Position numbers and translations under genes: made by a program. Below the pieces are notes generated by a model. The model was given only the letters and a program-made list of their open reading frames with translations, had not been told where the DNA came from and ran no database searches. Shown piece by piece: positions 25,567 through 33,222 of a DNA stretch of 64,000 nucleotides (position 1 is the stretch's first letter; each line of letters opens with the position of its first letter). Where the stretch lies: positions 372,001 through 436,000 of the forward strand of contig CAWFYK010000004.1 in the NCBI GenBank assembly GCA_963820035.1. The letters are read 5' to 3'. Source of the DNA: JAWWPG01 sp963820035 (GTDB lineage: Bacteria; Actinomycetota; Actinomycetes; Propionibacteriales; Nocardioidaceae).

Positions 25567-25572
25567 TACCGT
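25567..25572 (+). promoter_or_regulatory. Probable -10 box of the peptide deformylase gene
   Basis: TACCGT is followed by 6 nt and GTG 25579. This supports the GTG start and a leaderless transcript. Confidence 0.45.
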
Positions 25573-25578
25573 CCCCTG

Positions 25579-26148
25579 GTGACCGACCTACCCTCCGGTG
25601 GCAGCCCACGTCCGGTGACCCGATGGGGCGAACCCGTCATGCACGAGAAGTGCCGCGACGTGGAGTCGTTCGACGAGGAACTGCTCGCCTTGGTCGCCGA
25701 CATGGTGGCGACCATGTACGCCGCCGACGGAGTGGGACTGGCCGCCAACCAGATCGGCGTCGCGCTCAAGGTGTTCGTCTTCGACTGTCCCGGCGAAGAC
25801 GGCGAACCGCACCGCGGTGTGGTCTGCAACCCGGAGCTGGACGTCCCGGAGGGCAGAGAGCGGGTGCTCGACGAGGACGAGGAAGGCTGCCTGTCTCTGC
25901 CGGGCGCCTTCGCCCCACTGGCCCGGGCTGACGTCGCCACGGTCCGCGGGATCGACCACCGCGGGGAGCCGGTCCAGCACTCCGGCGCCGGGATCGTCGC
26001 CCGCTGCCTCCAGCACGAGTTCGACCATCTGCAGGGTGTGGTGTTCGGCGACCGGCTCCCCGACAGGGCACGCAAGAAGCTGTTCAAGGAGGCCGACCGG
26101 CAGGCCGAGAACTTCCCACCGGAGTGGCCGGCTGACAGGCCCCAGTGA
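25579..26148 (+). CDS. def: Peptide deformylase
   Basis: A 189-aa metalloenzyme that removes the N-formyl group from nascent proteins. All three motifs are intact: GVGLAANQIG (residues 51-60), EEGCLSLPG with metal ligand Cys104, and QHEFDH with His146, Glu147 and His150. The GTG start at 25579 is 6 nt after a TACCGT box; an in-frame ATG at 25540 overlaps the dioxygenase. The C-terminal tail (KKLFKEADRQAENF) is slightly extended. Repeat array B2 follows within about 15 bp of the stop. Confidence 0.95.
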   Translation: MTDLPSGGSPRPVTRWGEPVMHEKCRDVESFDEELLALVADMVATMYAADGVGLAANQIGVALKVFVFDCPGEDGEPHRGVVCNPELDVPEGRERVLDEDEEGCLSLPGAFAPLARADVATVRGIDHRGEPVQHSGAGIVARCLQHEFDHLQGVVFGDRLPDRARKKLFKEADRQAENFPPEWPADRPQ

Positions 26149-26162
26149 GCGCCCGTCCACCA

Positions 26163-26367
26163 TCTCCACCATCCGAGACTTCCGGCACCACCATCCGAGA
26201 CTTCCGGCACCACCATCCGAGACTTCCGGCACCACCATCCGAGACTTCCGGCACCACCATCCGAGACTTCCGGTACGACGATCCGAGACTTCCGGCACCA
26301 CCATCCGGGACTTCCGGCACCACCATCCGAGACTTCCGGCACCACCATCCGGGACTTCCGGCAGCGT
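26163..26367. repeat. Family B 22-bp tandem repeat, locus B2 (9 units)
   Basis: ATCCGAG/ATCCGGG recurs at 26171, 26193, 26215, 26237, 26259, 26281, 26303, 26325 and 26347, always 22 bp apart. The units are the reverse complement of those at B1 (ATCCGAGACTTCCGGCACCA plus CC). All have one orientation. The array lies in the convergent gap after the deformylase gene. Confidence 0.97.
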
Positions 26368-26513
26368 GAGTACGGCGGGGGGGCCATGGTTGGGCGGATG
26401 GTCGGTCCCTGTCAGGCGGCCTACGTCGGCCTGAAGGTCACGGCAGCAGTGACGCTGCGGCTCCTGCGACACTCACGTCAACCCGGCGCCTCACGCTGAC
26501 CGGATCGACGTAT
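26368..26513. other. Intergenic stretch without a recognised gene
   Basis: Between array B2 and the nested palindrome I find no convincing reading frame, promoter or hairpin. Confidence 0.5.
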
Positions 26514-26580
26514 CCACGCATGTGCGTGGAAGTTGCGGTTCCCCGAGCGATCTGACCGCAATATCAACGCATATGCGTGG
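26514..26580. repeat. Nested symmetrical palindrome
   Basis: From outside in: CCACGCATGTGCGTGG (26514-26529), TTGCGGT (26533-26539), a 15-nt centre, ACCGCAA (26555-26561), and CAACGCATATGCGTGG (26565-26580). Each outer block is itself a dyad (core ACGCATRTGCGT), and the inner heptamers are exact reverse complements. It sits between convergent genes, about 60 bp from the end of the SPOUT methyltransferase gene. It could be a recombination site, a paired operator or a structured RNA. Confidence 0.8.
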
Positions 26581-26642
26581 TTGTGTTTCGCCCGCCCAGC
26601 CGAGACGCCAGGCAGACCTCGCGGCGCGAGAGCCGCCGCGGG

Positions 26643-27470
26643 TCACTGCTGCCTATTGGTCAAGGCGTAGCACGCGACCGCGACCGCGGCGGCAACGTTG
26701 ATCGAGTCGATGCTCGCCGCCATCGGGATCCGCACCCGGACGTCGGCCGCCGACAGCCAGCGACCGGAGAGGCCAGGCCCCTCCGACCCCACCACGATCG
26801 CCAGCCGCTGCCGTCGCAAGGTCTCGGCGGCAACCGGCAGCTCCTCAGCGTCGGCATCCGGAGTGAGGGCCACCGTGGTGAAACCGGCGTCGTGCAGCCG
26901 CGGCAGGGCGGCGTACCAGTCGGGCAGCCGGGTCCAGGGCAGCGAGAACACAGCGCCCATCGCGACCTTGACGGAACGGCGGTAGAGCGGGTCGGCACAC
27001 CGGGGTGACAGGAGCGCCCCGTCGACTCCGAGCGCGGCGGCGGAGCGAAGGATCGCGCCGACGTTCGTGTGGTCGACGACGTCCTCGAGCACGACCACCC
27101 GTCGTGCGCCGGACAGCACCGCGTCGACGCGCGGCAGGGCGGGCCGGTGCAGCGAGGCCAGGGCGCCGCGATGCACGTGGAAGCCGGTGACCCGCTCGGC
27201 GAGCTCCTCGCTGACCACGAAGCACGGCGCATCTGCGGAGAGTGCGAGTACGTCGGCCAGGCCCGCCAGCCAGCGCTCGGCCATCAGGAACGAGCGCACG
27301 CGACAGCCGCTCGTGACCGCTCGGCGTACCACCTTCTCGCCTTCGGCGAGGAAGAGACCCTCGGCCGCCTCGAGATGCTGACGGAGCTGAACGTCTCGGA
27401 GCCGGACGTAGTCGGCGAGCCTCGGGTCGTCGGGATCCTCGACGTGGATGAGCTCGGCCACCCGGCCCAT
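26643..27470 (-). CDS. TrmH-family (SPOUT) RNA 2'-O-ribose methyltransferase
   Basis: A 275-aa SpoU-type methyltransferase for rRNA or tRNA. The N-terminal substrate-binding domain (LFLAEGEKVVRRAVTSG) is followed by the SPOUT core with motif 1 NVGAILRSAAALG, motif 2 IVVGSEGPGLS and motif 3 IPMAASIDSINVAAAVAVACYA. ATG 27470 opens the conserved region; the open frame continues further upstream without a better start. The exact RNA target cannot be assigned. It is divergent from the PEBP-family gene. Confidence 0.9.
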   Translation of the reverse strand: MGRVAELIHVEDPDDPRLADYVRLRDVQLRQHLEAAEGLFLAEGEKVVRRAVTSGCRVRSFLMAERWLAGLADVLALSADAPCFVVSEELAERVTGFHVHRGALASLHRPALPRVDAVLSGARRVVVLEDVVDHTNVGAILRSAAALGVDGALLSPRCADPLYRRSVKVAMGAVFSLPWTRLPDWYAALPRLHDAGFTTVALTPDADAEELPVAAETLRRQRLAIVVGSEGPGLSGRWLSAADVRVRIPMAASIDSINVAAAVAVACYALTNRQQ

Positions 27471-27581
27471 TATCCGGGCGAGCGCCGATCGGCGGGACGT
27501 CGCCCGCGCACGGGGGTGCCTAACGGCCGCCGGGGTTGGGGTTCGGCTTGTCCCCGTCGGAGAATCCGCCAAGATGGTGGG

Positions 27582-28109
27582 ATGACACTTGACCGGCCGA
27601 CCGCAGAAGACCCCTATGACAAGCTGCCGAAGGTGCCGGCGTTCTCCGTCGCCAGTTCCGAGGTGACCGACGGCAAGCCCCTCCCGGACAGCGCCGTCGG
27701 GTCGGGCGGCAACCGGTCGCCCGAGCTCACGTGGTCGGGCGCCCCGGAAGGAACGCAGAGCTTCGTCGTCACCTGCTACGACCCGGACGCGCCCACGCCG
27801 AGCGGCTTCTGGCACTGGGTGGCGGTCGATCTTCCCGCTGACACCACATCGCTACCGGCCGGGGCCGGCGAGTCGGACGACACGCTGCCCGGTGGAGCGT
27901 TCCATCTGCGCAACGACGTGGGCCGGGCGGCGTACGACGGCGCGGCTCCGCCCGAGGGCGACCCACCGCACCGCTACTACTTCGTCGTGCACGCCGTCGG
28001 TGCCGACACGCTCGGGGTCGACCCCGAGGCGAGTCCCGCCGTCGCCTCTTTCAACCTGGCGTTCAAGACTCTCGGCCGGGCCATCCTCGTTGGCACTCAC
28101 CAGGCCTGA
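27582..28109 (+). CDS. YbhB/YbcL (PEBP) family protein
   Basis: A 175-aa phosphatidylethanolamine-binding-protein fold, the bacterial Raf-kinase-inhibitor-like group. Signature segments are GGNRSPELTWSGAPEGTQSFVVTCYDPDAP, GFWHWVAVDLP and HRYYFVVHAVG. The biochemical role of bacterial members is unsettled; some bind anionic ligands or inhibit proteases. ATG 27582 lies just after a CAAGAT sequence that might act as a -10. The next gene starts 8 bp downstream. Confidence 0.9.
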   Translation: MTLDRPTAEDPYDKLPKVPAFSVASSEVTDGKPLPDSAVGSGGNRSPELTWSGAPEGTQSFVVTCYDPDAPTPSGFWHWVAVDLPADTTSLPAGAGESDDTLPGGAFHLRNDVGRAAYDGAAPPEGDPPHRYYFVVHAVGADTLGVDPEASPAVASFNLAFKTLGRAILVGTHQA

Positions 28110-28117
28110 GTCGACAG

Positions 28118-29086
28118 ATGCCGGAGCCCGATCTCCTCGGTGAGCCCTATACCCGGGAGACGCTGACGCTGCAGGACGACTACGAAGGTCCCGTCGTCGC
28201 CACCCTCGTGCACCGCCCCGCGGAGACCGGGCGGCGTCGCGGGGTCGTGCTCCACGTCCACGGTTTCAGCGACTACTTCTTCCAGACCGCGACGGCAGAC
28301 TTCTTCACGTCGTTGGGCTTCGACTTCTACGCGGTCGACCTGCGCAAGTACGGCCGGTCCCTGCTGCCCAACCAGACCCCGAACTTCTGCCTCGACCTGG
28401 CGGAGTACTACGAGGACCTCGACGCCGCGCTCCGCACGATCCGGGACCGCACCGGGCACGACCGGGTCGTGCTCAGCGCCCACTCGACCGGCGGGCTCAT
28501 CGCACCGTTGTGGACGGCCGCCCGAGCCGCCGAGGGCGACCTGGTCGCGGAGGCGCTGGTGCTCAACAGCCCGTGGCTGGACCTTCAGGGCTCGTTCTTC
28601 GTCCGGACCGCCGGCACCGAGGCGATCAACCGACTGGGACAGCGGCGCCCGTACGCCACGGTGCCCCGGACGGTATCGGGTGTCTATGCCGAGTCACTTC
28701 ATCGCGACCACCACGGTGAGTGGGACTTCGACCTGACCTGGAAGCCACTGGAGAGTCTGCCGGTCAAGGCCGGCTGGCTTCGCGCGGTGCGGGCCGGGCA
28801 TCGGACCGTGCACAAAGGGCTCGCCATCCCGGCACCCATCCTGGTGCTCTGCTCGCAGCGAAGCACCGTCGCCGACGTCTACACCGACGAGATGCAGACC
28901 GTCGACACCGTGCTCGACGTGAAGCAGATCGCCCGATGGTCCCACCAGCTCGGGGACGACGTCACGATCGTCCGCATCCCTGGAGCGATGCATGACGTCT
29001 TCCTGTCTCGCAAGGAGGTACGCGAGGAGGCCTTCACGCACACCGACCGCTGGCTCGACTACGCCCTCCCCTCCCCACCCCCCTAA
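28118..29086 (+). CDS. Alpha/beta hydrolase (serine aminopeptidase S33-like)
   Basis: A 322-aa alpha/beta hydrolase resembling monoacylglycerol lipases and S33 lysophospholipases. HVHGFSDYFFQ forms the oxyanion region and SAHSTGGLIAP is the nucleophile elbow, with Ala in place of the first Gly of GxSxG. The late His in PGAMHDVFLS completes the triad. There is no signal peptide. The gene probably forms an operon with the PEBP gene (8-bp gap). The ester substrate is unknown. It ends next to a decayed family B repeat. Confidence 0.85.
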   Translation: MPEPDLLGEPYTRETLTLQDDYEGPVVATLVHRPAETGRRRGVVLHVHGFSDYFFQTATADFFTSLGFDFYAVDLRKYGRSLLPNQTPNFCLDLAEYYEDLDAALRTIRDRTGHDRVVLSAHSTGGLIAPLWTAARAAEGDLVAEALVLNSPWLDLQGSFFVRTAGTEAINRLGQRRPYATVPRTVSGVYAESLHRDHHGEWDFDLTWKPLESLPVKAGWLRAVRAGHRTVHKGLAIPAPILVLCSQRSTVADVYTDEMQTVDTVLDVKQIARWSHQLGDDVTIVRIPGAMHDVFLSRKEVREEAFTHTDRWLDYALPSPPP

Positions 29087-29088
29087 CC

Positions 29089-29161
29089 ATCCGAGACTTT
29101 CCGCACCACCATCCGAGACTTCTGGTCGCTCCCTCCGAGAGTCTTCATCGCACGATCCGAA
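29089..29161. repeat. Decayed family B repeat, locus B4 (about 4 units)
   Basis: ATCCGAG at 29089 and 29111, CTCCGAG at 29133 and ATCCGA at 29155 keep the 22-bp period exactly while the remainder of each unit has diverged. The first unit starts 2 bp after the hydrolase stop. Confidence 0.85.
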
Positions 29162-29413
29162 CCCAGGAGCCGAGGATCGGGGGAGTCATGGCCACGTCTG
29201 CAGTCGGAGAAGATGTACGCCGCGCGATGGCCTGTGGCGTTCACCGCAAGACCAGCACGTGCCGCCTGACAATGAGTGACCGGATGGCGAGTAGTAGTGC
29301 CGCAGTCTTCAGAGGGATCCGGGCTCGGACCGTCATACCAGACTCTCTGATGGCCAGACTCCTGGTGGTGTCTTCCGGGCACCCCCGGTATGACGACCGC
29401 ACCGGCAGGGCCC
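29162..29413. other. Convergent intergenic stretch with an 8-bp inverted repeat
   Basis: I see no convincing gene. GTCATACC (29332-29339) and GGTATGAC (29387-29394) are perfect reverse complements 47 nt apart. The same word, GGTATGAC, forms the centre of the family A loci, but here the arms are in the opposite order. A 111-codon frame from 29188 looks spurious. Confidence 0.55.
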
Positions 29414-30163
29414 CTACAGCTCCAGCTTCAGGATCGCGATCAGACCCACTACGACGACGATGCCGCGAAGCGCGGGGGCGGGAAGCCTGCGGCCCACCGT
29501 GGCACCCAGCTGACCGCCGATGATCGAACCACCGGCGATCAGCCCAGCTGCCAGCCAAGCGATGTGGCTCACCAGGATGAAGACGACCGCGGCAACTCCG
29601 TTCACGATGCCGGCCAGCACGTTCTTCGACGCGTTGATGCGCTGCATCGTCTCGGACAACCCGAGCCCCAGGATCCCGATGAGGATGACGCCTTGCGCCG
29701 CACCGAAGTAGCCGCCGTAGACCCCCGCCGCATAGACCAACACCAGCACCACGATCGAGCCATGCGAAGGCGCATGCTCGGGTGGATGGATGTGCCGGGC
29801 GATCCACGGCTGCGCGAGCACCAGCAGGCATCCGAGGCCGATCAGGACAGGGACGATCGCCTGGAACGCCGCCGCCGGTAGCCAGAGCAGAAGTAGCGCA
29901 CCCGTGACGCCCCCGAGCGCTGACGCCGTTCCGAGTCGGAGTAGCCGTGGACGTTGGCCACGGAGCTCGCGTCGGTAGCCGACGGCTCCCGAAAGTGACC
30001 CCGGAGCCAGCCCGACCGTGTTGGAGACGTTGGCCAAGACCGGCGAGTAACCCACCGCCAGCAGGGTCGGGAACGAGATGAGCGTGCCTGACCCGACGAC
30101 CGTGTTGATCGTGCCAGCTCCAATTCCCGAGGCGAAGACAGCAAGAGCCTCGAGCAAGGTCAT
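29414..30163 (-). CDS. TSUP-family (TauE/SafE) membrane permease
   Basis: A 249-aa protein with about seven or eight membrane helices. The N-terminal TSUP motif is FASGIGAGTINTVVGSGTLISFPTLL, and a second, related half is YAAGVYGGYFGAAQGVILIGIL. The family exports sulfite, organosulfonates or related anions. The start overlaps the slipin stop (ATGA), which is an unusual partnership for TSUP proteins and suggests a shared membrane function or simple operon hitch-hiking. Confidence 0.88.
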   Translation of the reverse strand: MTLLEALAVFASGIGAGTINTVVGSGTLISFPTLLAVGYSPVLANVSNTVGLAPGSLSGAVGYRRELRGQRPRLLRLGTASALGGVTGALLLLWLPAAAFQAIVPVLIGLGCLLVLAQPWIARHIHPPEHAPSHGSIVVLVLVYAAGVYGGYFGAAQGVILIGILGLGLSETMQRINASKNVLAGIVNGVAAVVFILVSHIAWLAAGLIAGGSIIGGQLGATVGRRLPAPALRGIVVVVGLIAILKLEL

Positions 30164-31431
30164 GGAGCAGGCGAACCTTGCGGTGGCTCCTGGTCTGGGG
30201 CCGAGTCGGGGCTGCCGGCGGAGGCTGGCGGCTGCACGGAAGTGGCCGTTGCCGGCTGGCTCGCGTCAGGGGCTGGCGGGGACGGCGGGGACGGTGGTGG
30301 CTCGCTGCCCGACTCGGCGGCCTCGGTCGTCGTACCGGCTCGCTCCGGGTCGAGCCGACGGCCCGGGCGGGCGGCTGCGGCGGCCTCCGCAATCGCCTCG
30401 GCCACCTCGTCGTGGGTCGTCGAGAGCGACGAGTCCATCTCGGCGGGGTCGGCGACCTCATCGGTGCCATAGTCGACCGGCACCCGCGCGGACGGGCCCT
30501 CGGCGGACGGGATGCCCTGGGAAGGGATGCCTTGGATCGAGCCGAGTGTGCTCCCGAGCCCCTCGAGGGCACGCCCGATCTCGCTGGGCACGATCCAGAC
30601 CTTGTTGGCGTCACCCTCGGCGATCTTGGGGAGCATCTGGAGGTATTGGTAGGCGAGCAAAGCCTGGTCGGGTGATCCGTCGTGGATCGACTGGAAGACG
30701 GTGAGGATGGCCTGTCCCTCACCTTGTGCTCGAAGGATCCGAGACTGCCGGTCGCCTTGGGCTCGCAGAATCAGCGCCTCGCGATCACCTTCGGCGGTCA
30801 GGATGGCCGACTGCTTCTGCCCCTCGGCGGTCAGGATCTGCGACTGCCGCATGCCTTCGGCCGTCAGGATCGACGCCCGCTTGTTCCGGTCGGCCCGCAT
30901 CTGCTGCTCCATGGCGTCCTTGATGGAGGGCGGCGGGTCGATGCCCTTGAGCTCGACGCGGTTGACCCGGATGCCCCAGCGCCCGGTCGCCTCGTCGAGC
31001 ACACCGCGCAGTGTCGCGTTGATCTCGTCCCGGCTGGTCAGCGCCTGTTCCAGGTCGAGACCACCGGCGATGTTGCGCAAGGTGGTCATGGTGAGCTGTT
31101 CGATGGCCTGGATGTAGTTGGCGATCTCATAGGTCGCGGCGACCGGATCGGTGACCTGGAAATAGATCACCGTGTCGATGGAGACCACCAGGTTGTCCTC
31201 GGTGATGACGGGCTGGGGCGGAAACGAGACCACCTGCTCGCGGAGGTCGATGAGGTAGCGCACCCGGTCCACGAACGGCGTCACGACGTTGAGCCCGGCC
31301 GGCAGGGTCGCGCGGTACTTGCCGAAACGCTCCACCACACCCGCCCGCGCCTGCGGCACGATCCGAACGGCACGGAAGAGCACGAAGATGACGACGAGCA
31401 CCACGACGCCGAAGATGATCAACGCAACCAT
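30160..31431 (-). CDS. SPFH/Band 7 (slipin, stomatin-like) membrane protein
   Basis: A 423-aa prohibitin/stomatin-like scaffold. It has one N-terminal membrane helix (residues 3-20) and the SPFH domain (VVERFGKYRATLPAGLNVVTPFVDRV through GIRVNRVELKGIDPPPSI). A coiled coil follows with near-repeats ILTAEGMRQSQ, ILTAEGQKQSA and ILTAEGDREAL, then a long Pro/Ala-rich C-terminal tail. Slipins form oligomeric membrane microdomains and typically pair with NfeD proteins, as here. A good GAGAGGGGA ribosome site precedes ATG 31431. Confidence 0.92.
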   Translation of the reverse strand: MVALIIFGVVVLVVIFVLFRAVRIVPQARAGVVERFGKYRATLPAGLNVVTPFVDRVRYLIDLREQVVSFPPQPVITEDNLVVSIDTVIYFQVTDPVAATYEIANYIQAIEQLTMTTLRNIAGGLDLEQALTSRDEINATLRGVLDEATGRWGIRVNRVELKGIDPPPSIKDAMEQQMRADRNKRASILTAEGMRQSQILTAEGQKQSAILTAEGDREALILRAQGDRQSRILRAQGEGQAILTVFQSIHDGSPDQALLAYQYLQMLPKIAEGDANKVWIVPSEIGRALEGLGSTLGSIQGIPSQGIPSAEGPSARVPVDYGTDEVADPAEMDSSLSTTHDEVAEAIAEAAAAARPGRRLDPERAGTTTEAAESGSEPPPSPPSPPAPDASQPATATSVQPPASAGSPDSAPDQEPPQGSPAP

Positions 31432-31512
31432 TCGAGGTCCCCTCTCACGGGAGACGACGCGGAGATCTTCCGAGTCGCATAGGCACGACGCCCCTCGATG
31501 AGGGGATGGTCG

Positions 31513-31956
31513 CTAGAGCGGATAGACAACTGCGGTGGCTCCGTCGATCTCGGCAACGCCCACCTTGGAACCGGGCTCGATCGTCAGGCCATCGTCGACG
31601 GCTCGCGCCGACCACACCTCACCACGCAGACGGACGCGCCCGGTCATCGGGGTCACCCGCTCCAGGACCAGCCCGGACTGCCCGACGAGGGCGCGGGGAC
31701 CGGTCTGCAGCGTGGGGCCGGCATGCATGCGGCGTACGACGCTCGGCCGTACCAAGGAAAGGGTCGCCACTGCCACGATGGCCGTGACCAACACTTGAAC
31801 GGCGAGGTTGAAACCGAGCGCCGCCATCAGGCAGCCGGCCGCGGCGCCGATGGCCAGCATCAGCAGGGTGAAGTCGAGAGTGGCGAGCTCTGTGGCGGCC
31901 AGGGCGAGGGCGATGATCAGCCAGGTTTGCCAGCCGTGTTCGCCCAACCAGTCCAT
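31513..31956 (-). CDS. NfeD-family protein (slipin partner)
   Basis: A 147-aa short NfeD: about three membrane helices in residues 12-70, then a C-terminal OB-fold (ALVGQSGLVLERVTPMTGRVRLRGEVW to VGVAEIDGATAVVYPL). NfeD and slipin form a conserved operon and are thought to work together in membrane organisation; the short form has no ClpP-like protease domain. TAATCT (31964-31969) lies 7 nt before the ATG and could start a leaderless mRNA. Confidence 0.92.
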   Translation of the reverse strand: MDWLGEHGWQTWLIIALALAATELATLDFTLLMLAIGAAAGCLMAALGFNLAVQVLVTAIVAVATLSLVRPSVVRRMHAGPTLQTGPRALVGQSGLVLERVTPMTGRVRLRGEVWSARAVDDGLTIEPGSKVGVAEIDGATAVVYPL

Positions 31957-31979
31957 ACGTTCGAGATTACGCTATCGCG

Positions 31980-32780
31980 TCAGTGTCTCCCTGCTCGTGA
32001 GCGGCGGCGCGCGGCGTACCTCCCGTCCTGCTGCGAAAGCTGCAGAGGGAGGGCGAACGTGTGGGAGAGCGCCTCCTCGGTCAACGTCGACTCGAGGGGG
32101 CCGGCGGCCACGACTGACCCCTTGCGGAGCAGGAGTGCGTGGGTGAAGCCGGGCGGGATCTCCTCCACGTGGTGGCTCACCAGGACGGTGGCCGGCGCCG
32201 TGTCGTCGTAGGCCAGCAGGGACAACGTGCTCACGAGGTCCTCGCGGCCTCCGAGGTCGAGCCCGGCCGCCGGCTCGTCAAGGAGCAGCAGCTCGGGGTC
32301 GGTCATCAGGGCGCGCGCGATCTGTACCCGCTTGCGCTCCCCTTCACTCAGCGTGCCGAACGTCCGGTCCTCGAGGTGCTTGACCCCGAGCTCACGCAGC
32401 AGGTCGGTCGCACGCTGCTGGTCGAGCCGGTCGTAATCCTCTTTCCAGCGCCCGACGACGGCGTAAGAGGCGGACATCACCACATCGGTGACCCGCTCGC
32501 CACTCGGCACCCGCTCGCCTAGCGCCGCACTGGTGAGGCCGATGCGGGGACGCAGGTCGAACACGTCGACGGTGCCGACCACTTCGCCGAGGAGGCCGAC
32601 GACGCCCTCCGTCGGGTAGAGATGGGTGCTGACGATCTGCAGCAGTGTGGTCTTGCCCGCGCCGTTGGGCCCAAGGACGACCCACCGCTCGTCCTCCTCG
32701 ACCTGCCAGTCGATGTCACTCAGCAACCGGTTTCCGCCGCGTACGACGGTCACGCCGGCGAGCTCGATCACCGCACTCAT
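31980..32780 (-). CDS. ABC transporter ATP-binding protein (no permease nearby)
   Basis: A 266-aa ATPase with Walker A GPNGAGKT, the signature LSEGERKRVQIARAL, Walker B LLLLDEPAAGLDLGGRED and the switch His in LVSHHVEEIPPG. The SEGE signature and the overall pattern resemble the ModF/YfmF-like group. No permease or binding protein is adjacent, so its membrane partner must be elsewhere or it has a non-transport role. The ribosome site AGAGGA precedes ATG 32780. Its upstream region is occupied by repeat locus A2. Confidence 0.87.
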   Translation of the reverse strand: MSAVIELAGVTVVRGGNRLLSDIDWQVEEDERWVVLGPNGAGKTTLLQIVSTHLYPTEGVVGLLGEVVGTVDVFDLRPRIGLTSAALGERVPSGERVTDVVMSASYAVVGRWKEDYDRLDQQRATDLLRELGVKHLEDRTFGTLSEGERKRVQIARALMTDPELLLLDEPAAGLDLGGREDLVSTLSLLAYDDTAPATVLVSHHVEEIPPGFTHALLLRKGSVVAAGPLESTLTEEALSHTFALPLQLSQQDGRYAARRRSRAGRH

Positions 32781-32834
32781 CTGGCTCCTCTACCGTCACG
32801 ATGGGTCGCCCTAAACCTATTGCACGTCCCTCCT

Positions 32835-32966
32835 CGGCCGAGCCGTCAGGTTCTTCCCGCCGAACCGTCACCTTCTTACCGCCGAGCCGTCACCTTCTTA
32901 CCGCCGAACCGTCACCTTCTTACCGCCGAACCGTCACCTTCTTACCGCCGAACCGTCAAGAAGTTC
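32835..32966. repeat. Family A 22-bp repeat, left arm of locus A2 (6 units)
   Basis: Units start at 32835, 32857, 32879, 32901, 32923 and 32945. The first and last are degenerate; the last ends AAGAAGTTC. The array begins 54 bp upstream of the ABC ATPase start codon, so here the locus lies in a divergent, not convergent, gap. Confidence 0.96.
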
Positions 32967-33009
32967 CCAGTACGACGCCCCGCGAGTGAGCGTCATATCG
33001 TTGGCGAGG
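32967..33009. repeat. Central palindrome of locus A2
   Basis: TACGACGC at 32971 faces GCGTCATA at 32990, one mismatch from a perfect dyad. The sequence TACGACGCCCCGC closely matches TATGACGCCCCGTCGC in the centre of locus A3. Confidence 0.75.
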
Positions 33010-33119
33010 AACCAATTGACGGCTCGACCGCAACAACCTGACGGCTCGACCGCAACAACCTGACGGCTCGACCGCAACAACCTGACGGCTCGACCGCAAC
33101 AACCTGACGGCTCGACCCC
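33010..33119. repeat. Family A 22-bp repeat, right arm of locus A2 (5 units, inverted)
   Basis: Units start at 33010, 33032, 33054, 33076 and 33098, with core CAACAACCTGACGGCTCG. The first is degenerate. They are inverted relative to the left arm. Confidence 0.96.
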
Positions 33120-33210
33120 CGGGAGGGGGACGAAACGGCCGCACTCCTCGTGCTCACCCGCCGGCGGACTCGGACACCACTCTGGCCGAAACCACGGTGA
33201 TGCACCCCAT

Positions 33211-33216
33211 TAGGCT
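33211..33216 (+). promoter_or_regulatory. Probable -10 box of the 33223 gene
   Basis: TAGGCT is followed by 6 nt and GTG 33223, the spacing of a leaderless transcript. Confidence 0.45.
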
Positions 33217-33222
33217 CGGGAC

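Noticed and set aside
26643..27470. Calling the SPOUT protein a specific 23S G2251 methyltransferase (RlmB)
   Set aside because: Family motifs are clear, but the substrate-recognition domain does not allow a choice between rRNA and tRNA targets.
29188..29523. Possible 111-aa gene in the gap after the hydrolase
   Set aside because: Its second half is antisense to the TSUP gene, the composition is low-information and Arg/Ser-rich, and no family resemblance is visible despite a GGGGGAG near the ATG.
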